This document shows, piece after piece, positions 47,403-56,101 of a stretch of DNA of 64,000 bases. Within the stretch, counting starts at the first letter, position 1. Each line of letters starts with the position of its first letter. The position numbers and the translations under genes were made by a program. The notes beneath the pieces are model-generated. The model saw only the letters and a list, made by a program, of their open reading frames with translations. It searched no databases and had not been told where the DNA came from. The stretch comes from Gemmataceae bacterium (GTDB lineage Bacteria; Planctomycetota; Planctomycetia; Gemmatales; Gemmataceae): NCBI GenBank assembly GCA_019636445.1, contig JAHBXO010000003.1:186001-250000 (forward strand). Reading direction: 5' to 3'.

Positions 47403-50400
47403 ATGCCCACCATCGCCGCCAAGCCGAAACCCGGCGCGAAACTCGAAACCGAAGTCGATCGTCAGATCGCCAAGGTTGTCCGCCGCATTCGCACGCACGA
47501 TGTGCTCGCCGGCGTCTTCCTGCTCGCCGTCGTCGTCCTCGGTTACGTCGCCGTCGCGATGGTCCTCGACCGCTGGCTTGAACTCCCCGACTGGATCCGC
47601 CAGCTTGGCTTCCTCGGCCTGCTCGGCAGCGTCGGCGCGCTCGCCTGGCTCGCCGTCGTTCGGCCGTTGCGACGTACCGTGAACCCGCTTTACGCCGCGA
47701 AGGAAGTCGAAGACACGGCGGAGGAAGCGAAAAACTCCATCGTGAACTGGGTCGACCTGCAGGACAAACCGATCAACGAATCGGTCCGCGCCGCCGTCGC
47801 CGCCCGCGCCGCCAAGCTGCTCAAGGATGCCGATCTCGACAAGGCCGGCGAATCGAAGCGGCTGCTCTACCTCGGCTGGTCCGTCGGCGTGCTCGTCGTC
47901 GTCTTTGCCACGCTGTTCATGGTCTTCAAGCCCGTCGTCTTCGGCTCGCTCCTCGGCCGCGCGATCAACCCGTTCTCCTCCGGTGCCATCGCCACGCGTA
48001 CGCAATTGACACTCGTGGAACCCGCGAGTGGCGACCTTACCGTCACGGCAGGCCAGCCCGTGACCGTGACGGTCGACGTGAGCGGTAAGACACCCGACAC
48101 GGACGCGCCTGACCGCCTCCGCGTGCTGCTTCGCCACAATCTCGCCGATGCGAACTACGACGACGTGCCGCTCGAACCCGCCGACGCCACGCGCCGCTGG
48201 ACCGTCTGCCTCGCCGAACGCCACGTGCAGAACGGCTTCTGGTACAAGGTTGCCGGCGGCGACGCCGAGACGGCCGAATACCGCGTGACCGTTCGCCCCA
48301 AGCCGACCTTTACGAGCTTCGAACTGGGCTACCAGTATCCCGAGTACCTGCGGATGAAGGCCGACACTTCGACCGGCCCGCACATCGAGGCGCACCGCGG
48401 CACGGTGGTGACGATCCGGGCGAAGGCGAATCGGGAACTTAAGGCTGGCCGCGCCGTCATTGCCAATCAGCCCGCGCCCGTGCCGGGCGAGGTGGTCGGC
48501 GAAGCGAAAGACACGCTCCAGGTGAAGCTGACCCTCGCCGAAAGCACCACCTACCGGCTCCTCTTCCAATCCACGGACGGCGAATCCAACACCGACGCTC
48601 CCGTCTACGACTTGCGCGTGCTCGTCGATCAACCGCCGGTCGCTACGATCCTGAACCCGAAGGACGAAGAGACGACGCTGCCGACCAACGGCCTACTCGC
48701 CGTCGACGGCACGATCGGCGACGACTTCGGCATCGACCGCGTCGCGCTGCGAATGCGAGTTCTCACCCCGAACGGTCCGGCACGCAACCTCGCCGGCAAG
48801 CCGTACCAGAATGGCCAATCCTTCAAACGCCCTGCCGACGGCACTTTTCCCACCTCGCTCGACTACAAGGACTCGATCGCGCTCGACAAGCTCACCGATG
48901 AGTCAGGCCTGCCCGTTGCGCTCAAACCCGATTCCGTCGTCGAGTACTGGATCGAAGCGATCGACAGTTGCGACGTTCCCGGCTCGAACGTCGGCAAATC
49001 GAAGGTGCAGCGCTTGCGGTTGGTCGCGCCGAAGGTCGAGGAAAAGGCCAAGGCCGACGTGCAGCAACAGGCCGAGAAGCGCAAAGCGGACGAGGCCGCG
49101 CACCGGCAGGAGCAACAGAAGAAGCTGGAGAATGAGCAGCGCCCGTCGAAACAGTCCCCGCGCAAGCAGGAGGAGCAACAGCGCGGCGAACCGGCCGAAG
49201 GCCAACCGGGCGAACCGAAACCCAGGGAGCCGAAGGCGGGCGAACCGGGCGCCGACGGCCAACCGATGCCGAAGGCGGACCCGATGGGCGCGAAGGGAGC
49301 GAATGAGCCGGGCAAGACCGATGAACCGCCGATGAAGGGTTCGAAGCCGAACGAACCGATGGACAAAGCCACTGAGGGGAAGCCCGGTGCCGGGGCTTCC
49401 CCGGAGGACCAGAAGCTGAAAGAGAAGGCTGAGGAGATTCAAAAGAAGATCGACGACGAGCAGAAGCAGTCGGGCGACGCGAAGCCACAGCCGGACGCGA
49501 AGCAACAACCGATGGCGGGCGGCGGCAAGAAGGGTCCGCCGATGGACGCCGCGGCCGAGCCGAAGCCGGCCGGCGATGACAAGACGACCGAGCCGGAAGA
49601 GAAGCAGGGTCCGCTTGGCGGCGGCTCGGCTGGGGCACAGAAGCCCACACCCAAGGACGCGAACGACCGCGCCGACAAGCAGGCGGCCGAGCAGGCGGCA
49701 CGCGACCTCGCCGGCAACGACGAAGGCAAGAAACAGTCGGCCCGCGAGGAACTCGACAAGCAGATCGGCGAGGAGAACCGCAAGCAGTTGGAAAAGAACA
49801 TCGAGGAACGCCGCAAGACCGCCGAAGGATTGAACTCCAAGGACCCGATGGAGCGGGCGAAGGCGGAGGAGAACGCAACCAAACTGCAGCGCGAAGCGAT
49901 GGAGGCGGAGCAGGAACGGAACGCCAAGACCCGCGATCGCGAGGAGGGGGACGCCGAGCAATTGTCCCGCAAGAAGGAACTCGAACAGGCCGTCAAGGAT
50001 CTGAATTCCAAAGATCCGATGCTGCAGGAACGGGGGAAGGAAAAGCTCGACGAACTCGTCGGCAAGGACGCGCGGAAGGAGGTCGAGAATCTGCGTGACC
50101 AGTTGAAGTCCGGTGACAAGGACCGCGAGAAGGCGGCGCAGGAAGAACTGAACAAAATGAAGAAGCAGGCCGAGCAGAAGGCTGCGAACGAGAAGGCGGA
50201 GAACGACCGGAAGCTCGAGCAGGCCGCGAAGGACGTGGCCGGCGACGACGCCGGCAAGAAGGAGGCTGCCAAGAAGGAGATCGACAAGCAACTCGGACAG
50301 GGCGCCGGCGACAAGGCCGAGCAGGCGGCAAATGTGAAGAAGGACGCCGGCCCGAAGGAACGCGAGCAGGCGGCGAAGAACGAACTGGCGAAGCAGAAGC

Positions 50401-52379
50401 AGGCCGCCGACCAGAAAGCCGGTAAGGGTGAACCGTCGCCCGAGGAGAAGGCCGCGAACGAGCAGAAGCTCGAGAAGGCCGCGAAGGACCTTGCCGGGAA
50501 CGACCCGCAGAAGAAACAGGACGCCAAGAAGGAGATCGACAAGCAACTCGGACAAGGCGCCGGCGAGAAGGCCGAACAGAAGCTGAACGAACGCCAGCAG
50601 GCCGCCGGGAAGCAGCAATCGGGCGATCCGAAGCAGCAACAGGAGGGAGACGAGGAATCCCAGAAGCTCCAGCGCGAGCTGACGGAGGAGGCGTTCAAGA
50701 ACGCAAAGTCCCGGAAGAACCAGTCCGGCGACGCCGACCAACTCACGCGCCGCGAGGAGTTGGAGCAGGCCGCGAAGGATCTGAATTCCGATGACCCGAA
50801 GAAGAAGGAAGCAGCCGAGAAAAAGCTCGACGAACTCGTCGGCAAGGATGCCCGTCAGAAGGCGCAGCAACTCGGCGACGATCTGAGGTCCGGCGACAAG
50901 GATAAACAGAAGGCGGCCGTCGACGAACTTCAGAAGATGAAGAAGGACCTTGAGAAGCAAAACGCGAAGAACGAGCCGAAGGGTTCCCCGGAAGATCATG
51001 CGAAGCAGGATCAACTCGAGAAGGCCGCGAAGGACGCTGCCGGGAACGACCCGGCGAAGAAGGACGCCGCCAAGAAGGAACTCGACCAGCAACTCGGCCA
51101 GGGCGCCGGCGACAAGGTCGAGGAAGCCGCAAAGAAGGACCCGAACGCGAACCCGATGCAGCGCGAACAGGCGGCGAAGGACGAACTCGCGAAGCAGCGG
51201 CAAGCGGCCGACCAGAAGAAGGCCGAGCAGGCTGCGAAGGACGTGGCCGGAAACGACCCTGCGAAGAAGGAGGCCGCCAAGAAGGAGCTCGACAAGCAGT
51301 TCGGAAAAGGCGCTGGCGACGAACTCGAGAAGAAGATGAAGGAACGCCAGGACGCGGCCGAGAAGTTGCAATCGAAGAACGACGCCGAGCGCAAGCAGGG
51401 CGAGGCGAAGGCCGAACAGATGCAGAAGGACGCTCTGGCGAAGGCGGCCGAGGAGAAGGAACGCCAGGAGATCGAGCAGGCTTCGAAGGACCTGATGTCC
51501 GACGACAAGACCAAGAGCGACGCGGCGCGTAAAAAGCTGGAGGAGAAGTTCGGCAAGGACGCGGTCGACAAGGCCAAGCAACTCGGCGACGACCTGAAGT
51601 CGGGCGACAAGGACCGCCAGAAGGCCGCGATGGACGAGTTGAAGAAGCTCCAGGAGCAGGCGAACCAGCAGGCCAAGAAGGATGGCAAACCCGAAGGCAA
51701 GGAGCTATCGCCCGAGGAGATCGAGAAGCTCGCGCAGGCGGCGAAGGACCTGAATTCTCCCGACGCGAACAAGAAGAAGGACGCCGAGAAACAACTCGAC
51801 GAGAAGCTCGGCGAGCAGGGTCGCAAGCAACTCGAAGAGATGCTCAAGGACGGCAAGGAACCGACGAAGGAGCAACTGGACGCCGCGAAGAAGCTGATGG
51901 AGCAATTGGCGAAGAACAACCCCGGCCGCGGACCGAACGACAATCAGCGCGACCCGCGCAAGGACGGCGGCATCGGCGGCACGACCGACACGAAGGGTAC
52001 GCCGCTCGAAGCGAACAAGGATTTCGACAAGCAGGCCGGGCAGCTTCAACTGGAGAAGCTCAAGAAGGCCGAGGCCAACAAGGAACTCCTCAAGAAGCTG
52101 GGCTACACGGAGGAGGAATACAAGCGATTCGTCGAGGGCTACGAGGAGATGGTGAAGAAGTTGCCCGAAGCGAAGGACCTGCCGACCGACACACCGAAGC
52201 CCGGCGAGCCGTCGAAGCCGACGCTGCGCGTCGACGGCGCGGGCAAGGTCGAGCAGCGCGGCGACGGCAGCAAGTCCGGCACCAACTCCGCCGGCGTAAC
52301 GAACGCCCCGCCCGGCTACGGCGACGCCCGGAAGAAGTTCGCCGAGAGCGCGACGAAACAGAAGGAGGAGAAGAAATGA
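47403..52379 (+). CDS. Giant membrane protein with charged helical repeats
   Basis: A 1658-residue protein. Hydrophobic segments lie near residues 35-57, 65-85 and 158-178. Residues 200-540 look like beta-sandwich domains (SFELGYQYPEYLR, VDGTIGDDFGIDRVALRMRV). From about 550 the sequence is Lys/Glu/Gln/Ala/Pro-rich. From about 760 to 1480 a unit of roughly 30-40 residues recurs: AAKDLAGNDPQKKQDAKKEI, then DKQLGQGAG. A related unit AKDLNSxDPxxKExxxxKLD interleaves with it. It resembles the DUF4175-like membrane proteins of planctomycetes, but the repeat tail is unusual in size. It ends in a Gly/Lys tail. Confidence 0.78.
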   Translation: MPTIAAKPKPGAKLETEVDRQIAKVVRRIRTHDVLAGVFLLAVVVLGYVAVAMVLDRWLELPDWIRQLGFLGLLGSVGALAWLAVVRPLRRTVNPLYAAKEVEDTAEEAKNSIVNWVDLQDKPINESVRAAVAARAAKLLKDADLDKAGESKRLLYLGWSVGVLVVVFATLFMVFKPVVFGSLLGRAINPFSSGAIATRTQLTLVEPASGDLTVTAGQPVTVTVDVSGKTPDTDAPDRLRVLLRHNLADANYDDVPLEPADATRRWTVCLAERHVQNGFWYKVAGGDAETAEYRVTVRPKPTFTSFELGYQYPEYLRMKADTSTGPHIEAHRGTVVTIRAKANRELKAGRAVIANQPAPVPGEVVGEAKDTLQVKLTLAESTTYRLLFQSTDGESNTDAPVYDLRVLVDQPPVATILNPKDEETTLPTNGLLAVDGTIGDDFGIDRVALRMRVLTPNGPARNLAGKPYQNGQSFKRPADGTFPTSLDYKDSIALDKLTDESGLPVALKPDSVVEYWIEAIDSCDVPGSNVGKSKVQRLRLVAPKVEEKAKADVQQQAEKRKADEAAHRQEQQKKLENEQRPSKQSPRKQEEQQRGEPAEGQPGEPKPREPKAGEPGADGQPMPKADPMGAKGANEPGKTDEPPMKGSKPNEPMDKATEGKPGAGASPEDQKLKEKAEEIQKKIDDEQKQSGDAKPQPDAKQQPMAGGGKKGPPMDAAAEPKPAGDDKTTEPEEKQGPLGGGSAGAQKPTPKDANDRADKQAAEQAARDLAGNDEGKKQSAREELDKQIGEENRKQLEKNIEERRKTAEGLNSKDPMERAKAEENATKLQREAMEAEQERNAKTRDREEGDAEQLSRKKELEQAVKDLNSKDPMLQERGKEKLDELVGKDARKEVENLRDQLKSGDKDREKAAQEELNKMKKQAEQKAANEKAENDRKLEQAAKDVAGDDAGKKEAAKKEIDKQLGQGAGDKAEQAANVKKDAGPKEREQAAKNELAKQKQAADQKAGKGEPSPEEKAANEQKLEKAAKDLAGNDPQKKQDAKKEIDKQLGQGAGEKAEQKLNERQQAAGKQQSGDPKQQQEGDEESQKLQRELTEEAFKNAKSRKNQSGDADQLTRREELEQAAKDLNSDDPKKKEAAEKKLDELVGKDARQKAQQLGDDLRSGDKDKQKAAVDELQKMKKDLEKQNAKNEPKGSPEDHAKQDQLEKAAKDAAGNDPAKKDAAKKELDQQLGQGAGDKVEEAAKKDPNANPMQREQAAKDELAKQRQAADQKKAEQAAKDVAGNDPAKKEAAKKELDKQFGKGAGDELEKKMKERQDAAEKLQSKNDAERKQGEAKAEQMQKDALAKAAEEKERQEIEQASKDLMSDDKTKSDAARKKLEEKFGKDAVDKAKQLGDDLKSGDKDRQKAAMDELKKLQEQANQQAKKDGKPEGKELSPEEIEKLAQAAKDLNSPDANKKKDAEKQLDEKLGEQGRKQLEEMLKDGKEPTKEQLDAAKKLMEQLAKNNPGRGPNDNQRDPRKDGGIGGTTDTKGTPLEANKDFDKQAGQLQLEKLKKAEANKELLKKLGYTEEEYKRFVEGYEEMVKKLPEAKDLPTDTPKPGEPSKPTLRVDGAGKVEQRGDGSKSGTNSAGVTNAPPGYGDARKKFAESATKQKEEKK
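49680..51830 (+). repeat. Coding tandem-repeat tract in the giant gene
   Basis: At least five copies of a helical module (first near 49690, then about 50220, 50475, 51025 and 51230), separated by copies of a second, shorter module (LNSKDP... KLDELVGKDAR...). The DNA is purine-rich on the plus strand (many GAAG and AAGG runs). The opposite strand carries a long leucine-rich open frame that I take as a shadow. Confidence 0.75.
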
Positions 52380-52723
52380 GCGGGCGAACGTCGTGGCGAC
52401 GCCGCCATCCTTGGCGGTTTGCCACGGTGTTCGCGTTCTTAGGCTCCCTCTATTTCGCGGTGTTGCCGATCTGGAGCATTTGGCATGTCGGCGAATGGGA
52501 AGCCCTTGGAAGGGATGGCTTCATCTGGGAAGCCTTCGAGAGCGGTATCCGCATCCACGATCGTTTTGGCTTCAAGTCTGTTTACGTTTGGCATCTCGAC
52601 AACATGAATCGGGGAGGGATTCTCATCGCGATCCTGCTACTGTCCGGTCGCTGGATCGCCGGTCGGGAATTGAAATGGTTGGAACGGTTGGCTGATCCGA
52701 TGGACGACCCACGACCGCTCTGA
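52376..52723 (+). CDS. Small two-span membrane protein
   Basis: A 115-residue protein overlapping the giant gene's stop by ATGA. Hydrophobic segments are near residues 15-35 (FATVFAFLGSLYFAVLP) and 79-95 (GGILIAILLLSGRWIAG). Coupled translation suggests it works with the giant protein or is carried along. Function unknown. Confidence 0.6.
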   Translation: MSGRTSWRRRHPWRFATVFAFLGSLYFAVLPIWSIWHVGEWEALGRDGFIWEAFESGIRIHDRFGFKSVYVWHLDNMNRGGILIAILLLSGRWIAGRELKWLERLADPMDDPRPL

Positions 52724-52738
52724 CGCGACGGAGCCGCC

Positions 52739-52775
52739 CGCGCTCGGCTTCGAAGACTCCGCCTCGCCGCTAAAC
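52739..52775. repeat. Third, truncated copy of the 21-kb repeat
   Basis: A 24-base core at 52752-52775 matches 20962-20985 with one mismatch, and the flanking bases to 52739 also match partly. The 3' hairpin arm and the AT-rich unit are missing. It lies just before nadB; TACACT at 52779-52784 is a possible -10 box with no clear -35. Confidence 0.6.
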
Positions 52776-52790
52776 TGCTACACTGGCTCC

Positions 52791-54398
52791 ATGTCGCCGA
52801 ACCGCTACCTCGTTTCATTCGATTCCCGTACCGCGATCCACCGTTTCGCGGACATCCTCGTTGTCGGGGCCGGGATTGCCGGGTTGCGCGCGGCGCTGGA
52901 AGTCCCGCCGGATCTCGCCGTCCTGGTCGTCACCAAGGATCGGCTCACCGAAAGCAACAGCAGCTACGCGCAAGGCGGCATCGCCGGCGTGCTCTCGCCG
53001 GAGGACACGTTCGAGAACCACATCGACGACACGCTCGTCGCCGGGGACGGCCTCTGCGACCGCGCGGTCGTCGAGCGCGTCGTCCGCGACGCACCGGCCG
53101 AGATCGAAAAGCTCGTCGAGTTCGGCACCAAGTTCGACCTCGAAAATGGCCATCTGGCGCTCACTCGTGAAGGCGGCCACAGCCACCGGCGGATCGTGCA
53201 CGCCCTCGGCGACGCGACCGGCCACGAGATGATGCGTGCCGTGATCGCCAGGGCGAAAGCCACGCCGAACATCACCCTCTGGGACGACACCTTCACCATC
53301 GACCTGCTGACGGATGCGGGCGGCTGCGTTGGCGCGATCGTGTGGCGGCCGAACGCCGGAGTCGTCATCGTCTGGGCGAAGCAGGTAATCCTCGCGTCCG
53401 GCGGCTGCGGCATGGTCTACCGCGAGACGACGAACCCGCCCGTCGCCACCGGCGACGGCATGGCGGCCGCCTACCGTGCCGGGGCCGAACTCCGCGACAT
53501 GGAGTTCATGCAGTTCCACCCCACCGTGCTTTACGTCGCCGGGTCGGCCCGTTCGCTCATCAGCGAAGCCGTGCGCGGCGAAGGGGCGTACCTCCGCGAC
53601 GTCCACGGCGTGCGCTTCATGCCGAACGAGGACCCGCGCGGCGAGCTGGCCCCGCGCGACGTCGTCTCGCGCGCCATCTTCCGCACGATGGAACGCACGC
53701 AGCATTCGAACGTGTACCTCGACCTCTCGCACCTGCCGCGCGAACTCGTGATGACGCGATTCCCTGGCATCGCGAAGGTCTGCCGCAGCTTCGGCTTGGA
53801 CATCGCGAAGGACCGCATCCCGGTGCGGCCCGGGGCGCACTACATGGTCGGCGGCGTGACGGTGGACGCCGACGGGCGCACGACCGTGCCAAACCTCTGG
53901 GCCGCCGGCGAGGTCACGTCCAGTGGGCTGCACGGGGCGAACCGGCTCGCGTCGAACTCGCTTATCGAGGGCCTCGTGTACGGTGCCGCGTGCGGTCGCG
54001 GCGCAGCCAAAGCGGCTCGAACGATGCCGGGCGATCTCCGTGCCCTGCCCCTCCGATTTATCGCCCACGACGACGAACCGGACGAACGGCTTGATGTTCC
54101 CGACCTCACGAACGCTCTCCGCAGCCTGATGGTCCGCAAGATGGGAATTGTCCGCGATCGGATTCGCCTCGAAGAAGCCAAGGCGGACGTGGATTTCTGG
54201 TGCCGGTACGTGCTGGTCCGCGAGTTCGATCGCCGATCGGGATGGGAACTGCAGAACCTGCTGACGGTCGCCCGGCTCATGATCAACGCCGCGTCGGCGC
54301 GGGAAGAATCGCGCGGCACTCATTACCGAAGCGATTTTCCCGAACGCGCCGACGCGACCGGATGGAACGTTCGCCACGTCACGGCGCGATCGACCTGA
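52791..54398 (+). CDS. nadB: L-aspartate oxidase
   Basis: A 535-residue flavoprotein that oxidises L-aspartate to iminoaspartate in NAD synthesis. The FAD motif VVGAGIAGLRAALE is at residues 24-37. YAQGGIAGVLSPEDT, REGGHSHRRIVHALGDATGH and GLHGANRLASNSLIEGLVYG are diagnostic. The C-terminal helical domain includes LTNALRSLMVRKMGI. nadA and nadC are not in view. No close upstream gene is on the same strand. Confidence 0.95.
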   Translation: MSPNRYLVSFDSRTAIHRFADILVVGAGIAGLRAALEVPPDLAVLVVTKDRLTESNSSYAQGGIAGVLSPEDTFENHIDDTLVAGDGLCDRAVVERVVRDAPAEIEKLVEFGTKFDLENGHLALTREGGHSHRRIVHALGDATGHEMMRAVIARAKATPNITLWDDTFTIDLLTDAGGCVGAIVWRPNAGVVIVWAKQVILASGGCGMVYRETTNPPVATGDGMAAAYRAGAELRDMEFMQFHPTVLYVAGSARSLISEAVRGEGAYLRDVHGVRFMPNEDPRGELAPRDVVSRAIFRTMERTQHSNVYLDLSHLPRELVMTRFPGIAKVCRSFGLDIAKDRIPVRPGAHYMVGGVTVDADGRTTVPNLWAAGEVTSSGLHGANRLASNSLIEGLVYGAACGRGAAKAARTMPGDLRALPLRFIAHDDEPDERLDVPDLTNALRSLMVRKMGIVRDRIRLEEAKADVDFWCRYVLVREFDRRSGWELQNLLTVARLMINAASAREESRGTHYRSDFPERADATGWNVRHVTARST

Positions 54399-54409
54399 GC
54401 GCGGGCCAT

Positions 54410-54432
54410 GAATGCCGAAGATCCCGGCATTC
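54410..54432 (+). terminator. Possible weak terminator after nadB
   Basis: GAATGCCG and CGGCATTC form an 8-bp stem with a 7-base loop, 12 bases after the nadB stop. No T-run follows, so termination is uncertain. Confidence 0.3.
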
Positions 54433-54658
54433 GATGATGCTACCGCACACAACGCGATCCGATCGCCCAACCGAATTGAACGAATCGCAAGGACTCCAAA
54501 GGCGGAATTCCGGCGGAAGTTTCAGCAACAACGGACAAATTTCATCGGGCCTACTTGTTCGGCACAGTGATTGCAAATCATAGATCGCCAAACCTCCCAC
54601 CGACCTTTGGCACCTCCCCACGTCGTCGTTCGTATTCATTTTCCATCGGAGTTCGCAC

Positions 54659-55606
54659 ATGCGTTTGACCCGGCGCCGCCGTTCGGCGGCATTTACCCTC
54701 ATCGAATTACTCGTCGTCATCGCCATCATCGCCATCCTGATCGGTCTGCTTCTGCCTGCGGTTCAGAAGGTCCGAGAAGCGGCAGCAAGGATGAAGTGCC
54801 AGAACAACCTCAAGCAGATTGGTCTTGCGCTACACAACCACGAGAGCGCCCTCGGCAAATTCCCCATGGGGCAGCGTGGCCCGTCGGTCGCCAATGCGAA
54901 CTGGCGCGTCGAGTTGTTCCCGTACATGGAGCTGGACAACGTATTCCGCCAACTCAATCGGAACGACGTCTACAACAGCGCGGTGCTGAACAACCTGGTC
55001 ATTCCGACCTGGAAGTGCCCGTCCACGAACCTGCCCGACACGCAGCCGACCTCGTGGGTGACTTGGTGGACGAACAACAACCATCAGGTGCCCGCCTATC
55101 AGGGCGTGATGGGTGCCTACCCCGATCCGGTCGCGGCGACCGGGAAGACTTATCCGTCGAATTACGGCGGCTGGTGGTCCAACGGAGGCATGCTCGTCGC
55201 GAATGAATCGACGCGCATCGCCGACGCCACCGACGGACTGTCGAACACGATCATCGTTGCGGAGCAATCGGCACCGGTGAACATCACCGATATCCGTAAC
55301 GGCTATTACACGCCTTGGGGTTCGGTCACCACCGCGAACACCGTCTCGGCCATGACCTCGGCGAATACGCCGGACCTCTGGGGCATGGGCCTGACTTGCG
55401 TGGCATACGCTCCCAACTCCAAGACCCCCGCCGCCGGGTCCAGCGCCTCCTACCACGGGAACACGATCCTGAATTCGTACCACACCAACGGCCTCAACGT
55501 GCTCATGGGCGACGGGTCGGTCGCGTATTTCCCGAGCAGCGTCGACTTCCCGACTTTCCAGAAGTTGTGCGTCAAGAACGACGGTTTGGTCACGAGCCTT
55601 CAATAA
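54659..55606 (+). CDS. DUF1559 family prepilin-like protein
   Basis: A 315-residue protein with a type IV prepilin-like N-terminus ([20 protein letters not shown]; residue before F is Ala, not the usual Gly). [20 protein letters not shown] follows, and the C-terminus has [18 protein letters not shown], both typical of the planctomycete DUF1559 family. It is expected at the membrane or cell surface. The family is greatly expanded in planctomycetes, and its role is unknown. The next gene, a small lipoprotein, follows by 23 bases. Confidence 0.95.
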   Translation: MRLTRRRRSAAFTLIELLVVIAIIAILIGLLLPAVQKVREAAARMKCQNNLKQIGLALHNHESALGKFPMGQRGPSVANANWRVELFPYMELDNVFRQLNRNDVYNSAVLNNLVIPTWKCPSTNLPDTQPTSWVTWWTNNNHQVPAYQGVMGAYPDPVAATGKTYPSNYGGWWSNGGMLVANESTRIADATDGLSNTIIVAEQSAPVNITDIRNGYYTPWGSVTTANTVSAMTSANTPDLWGMGLTCVAYAPNSKTPAAGSSASYHGNTILNSYHTNGLNVLMGDGSVAYFPSSVDFPTFQKLCVKNDGLVTSLQ

Positions 55607-55629
55607 CTCAACATCGAGGAATCGAGTCC

Positions 55630-56037
55630 ATGGCTATTGTGAAGACCTTTCGACGAACCTACTGGGCATCAATTGTCGCCGTCCTGATGGCTGCTGGATG
55701 CGGCAGTGAAAAGCCGACCGGCACGTTGACCGGCACCGTATCCTGCAACGGATCGACGGTCCATTCCGGAAACGTGAACCTGATTTCGACCGCCGGCGAC
55801 GGAGCCATGGCGAAGATCGCCGAGAACGGGACTTTCAAAGTGGACGGCCCGCTTCCCGCCGGCGAATACCGCGTTTACCTGAGTGCTCCGGTCCCCGAGC
55901 CGCTGCCGCCGGGACAGAAACCACCGAAGGTACCGAAATTCGAAGTGCCACCGAAGTTCACGGATGTTGCGACCACGAAAATGACCGTCACGGTAAAGCC
56001 AGGCCAGAACGATGTGCCTCTGGAGTTCAAGGACTAA
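55630..56037 (+). CDS. Small lipoprotein, carboxypeptidase-regulatory-like
   Basis: A 135-residue protein with a lipobox (VAVLMAAGC, Cys near 24). A beta-sandwich-like body follows with GTLTGTVSCNGSTV, GTFKVDGPLPAGEYRVYL and MTVTVKPGQNDVPLEF. This recalls transthyretin or carboxypeptidase regulatory-like domains. It is anchored outside the membrane. It pairs with the DUF1559 gene, a common neighbour in this group from memory. A strong terminator follows. Confidence 0.82.
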   Translation: MAIVKTFRRTYWASIVAVLMAAGCGSEKPTGTLTGTVSCNGSTVHSGNVNLISTAGDGAMAKIAENGTFKVDGPLPAGEYRVYLSAPVPEPLPPGQKPPKVPKFEVPPKFTDVATTKMTVTVKPGQNDVPLEFKD

Positions 56038-56066
56038 TTGAATCTTTCAGGATCGAAATGATACCG

Positions 56067-56094
56067 AACGCTTCCTCGATTCCGAGGAAGCGTT
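56067..56094 (+). terminator. Intrinsic terminator
   Basis: AACGCTTCCTCG, ATTC, CGAGGAAGCGTT form a perfect 12-bp stem with a 4-base loop, followed by TTCTCTTT. It lies 30 bases after the lipoprotein stop and 8 bases before the convergent mutase stop. Confidence 0.85.
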
Positions 56095-56101
56095 TTCTCT
56101 T

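Noticed and set aside
48903..51581. 892-residue leucine-rich open frame on the minus strand
   Set aside because: It is antisense to the repeat tract of the giant gene. Its leucine/valine richness follows from Lys/Glu/Gln codons read backwards, and it has no family signature.
49680..51830. Regular repeats as a possible CRISPR array
   Set aside because: The repeats are in frame, protein-coding and diverged; there are no short identical repeats with unique spacers.
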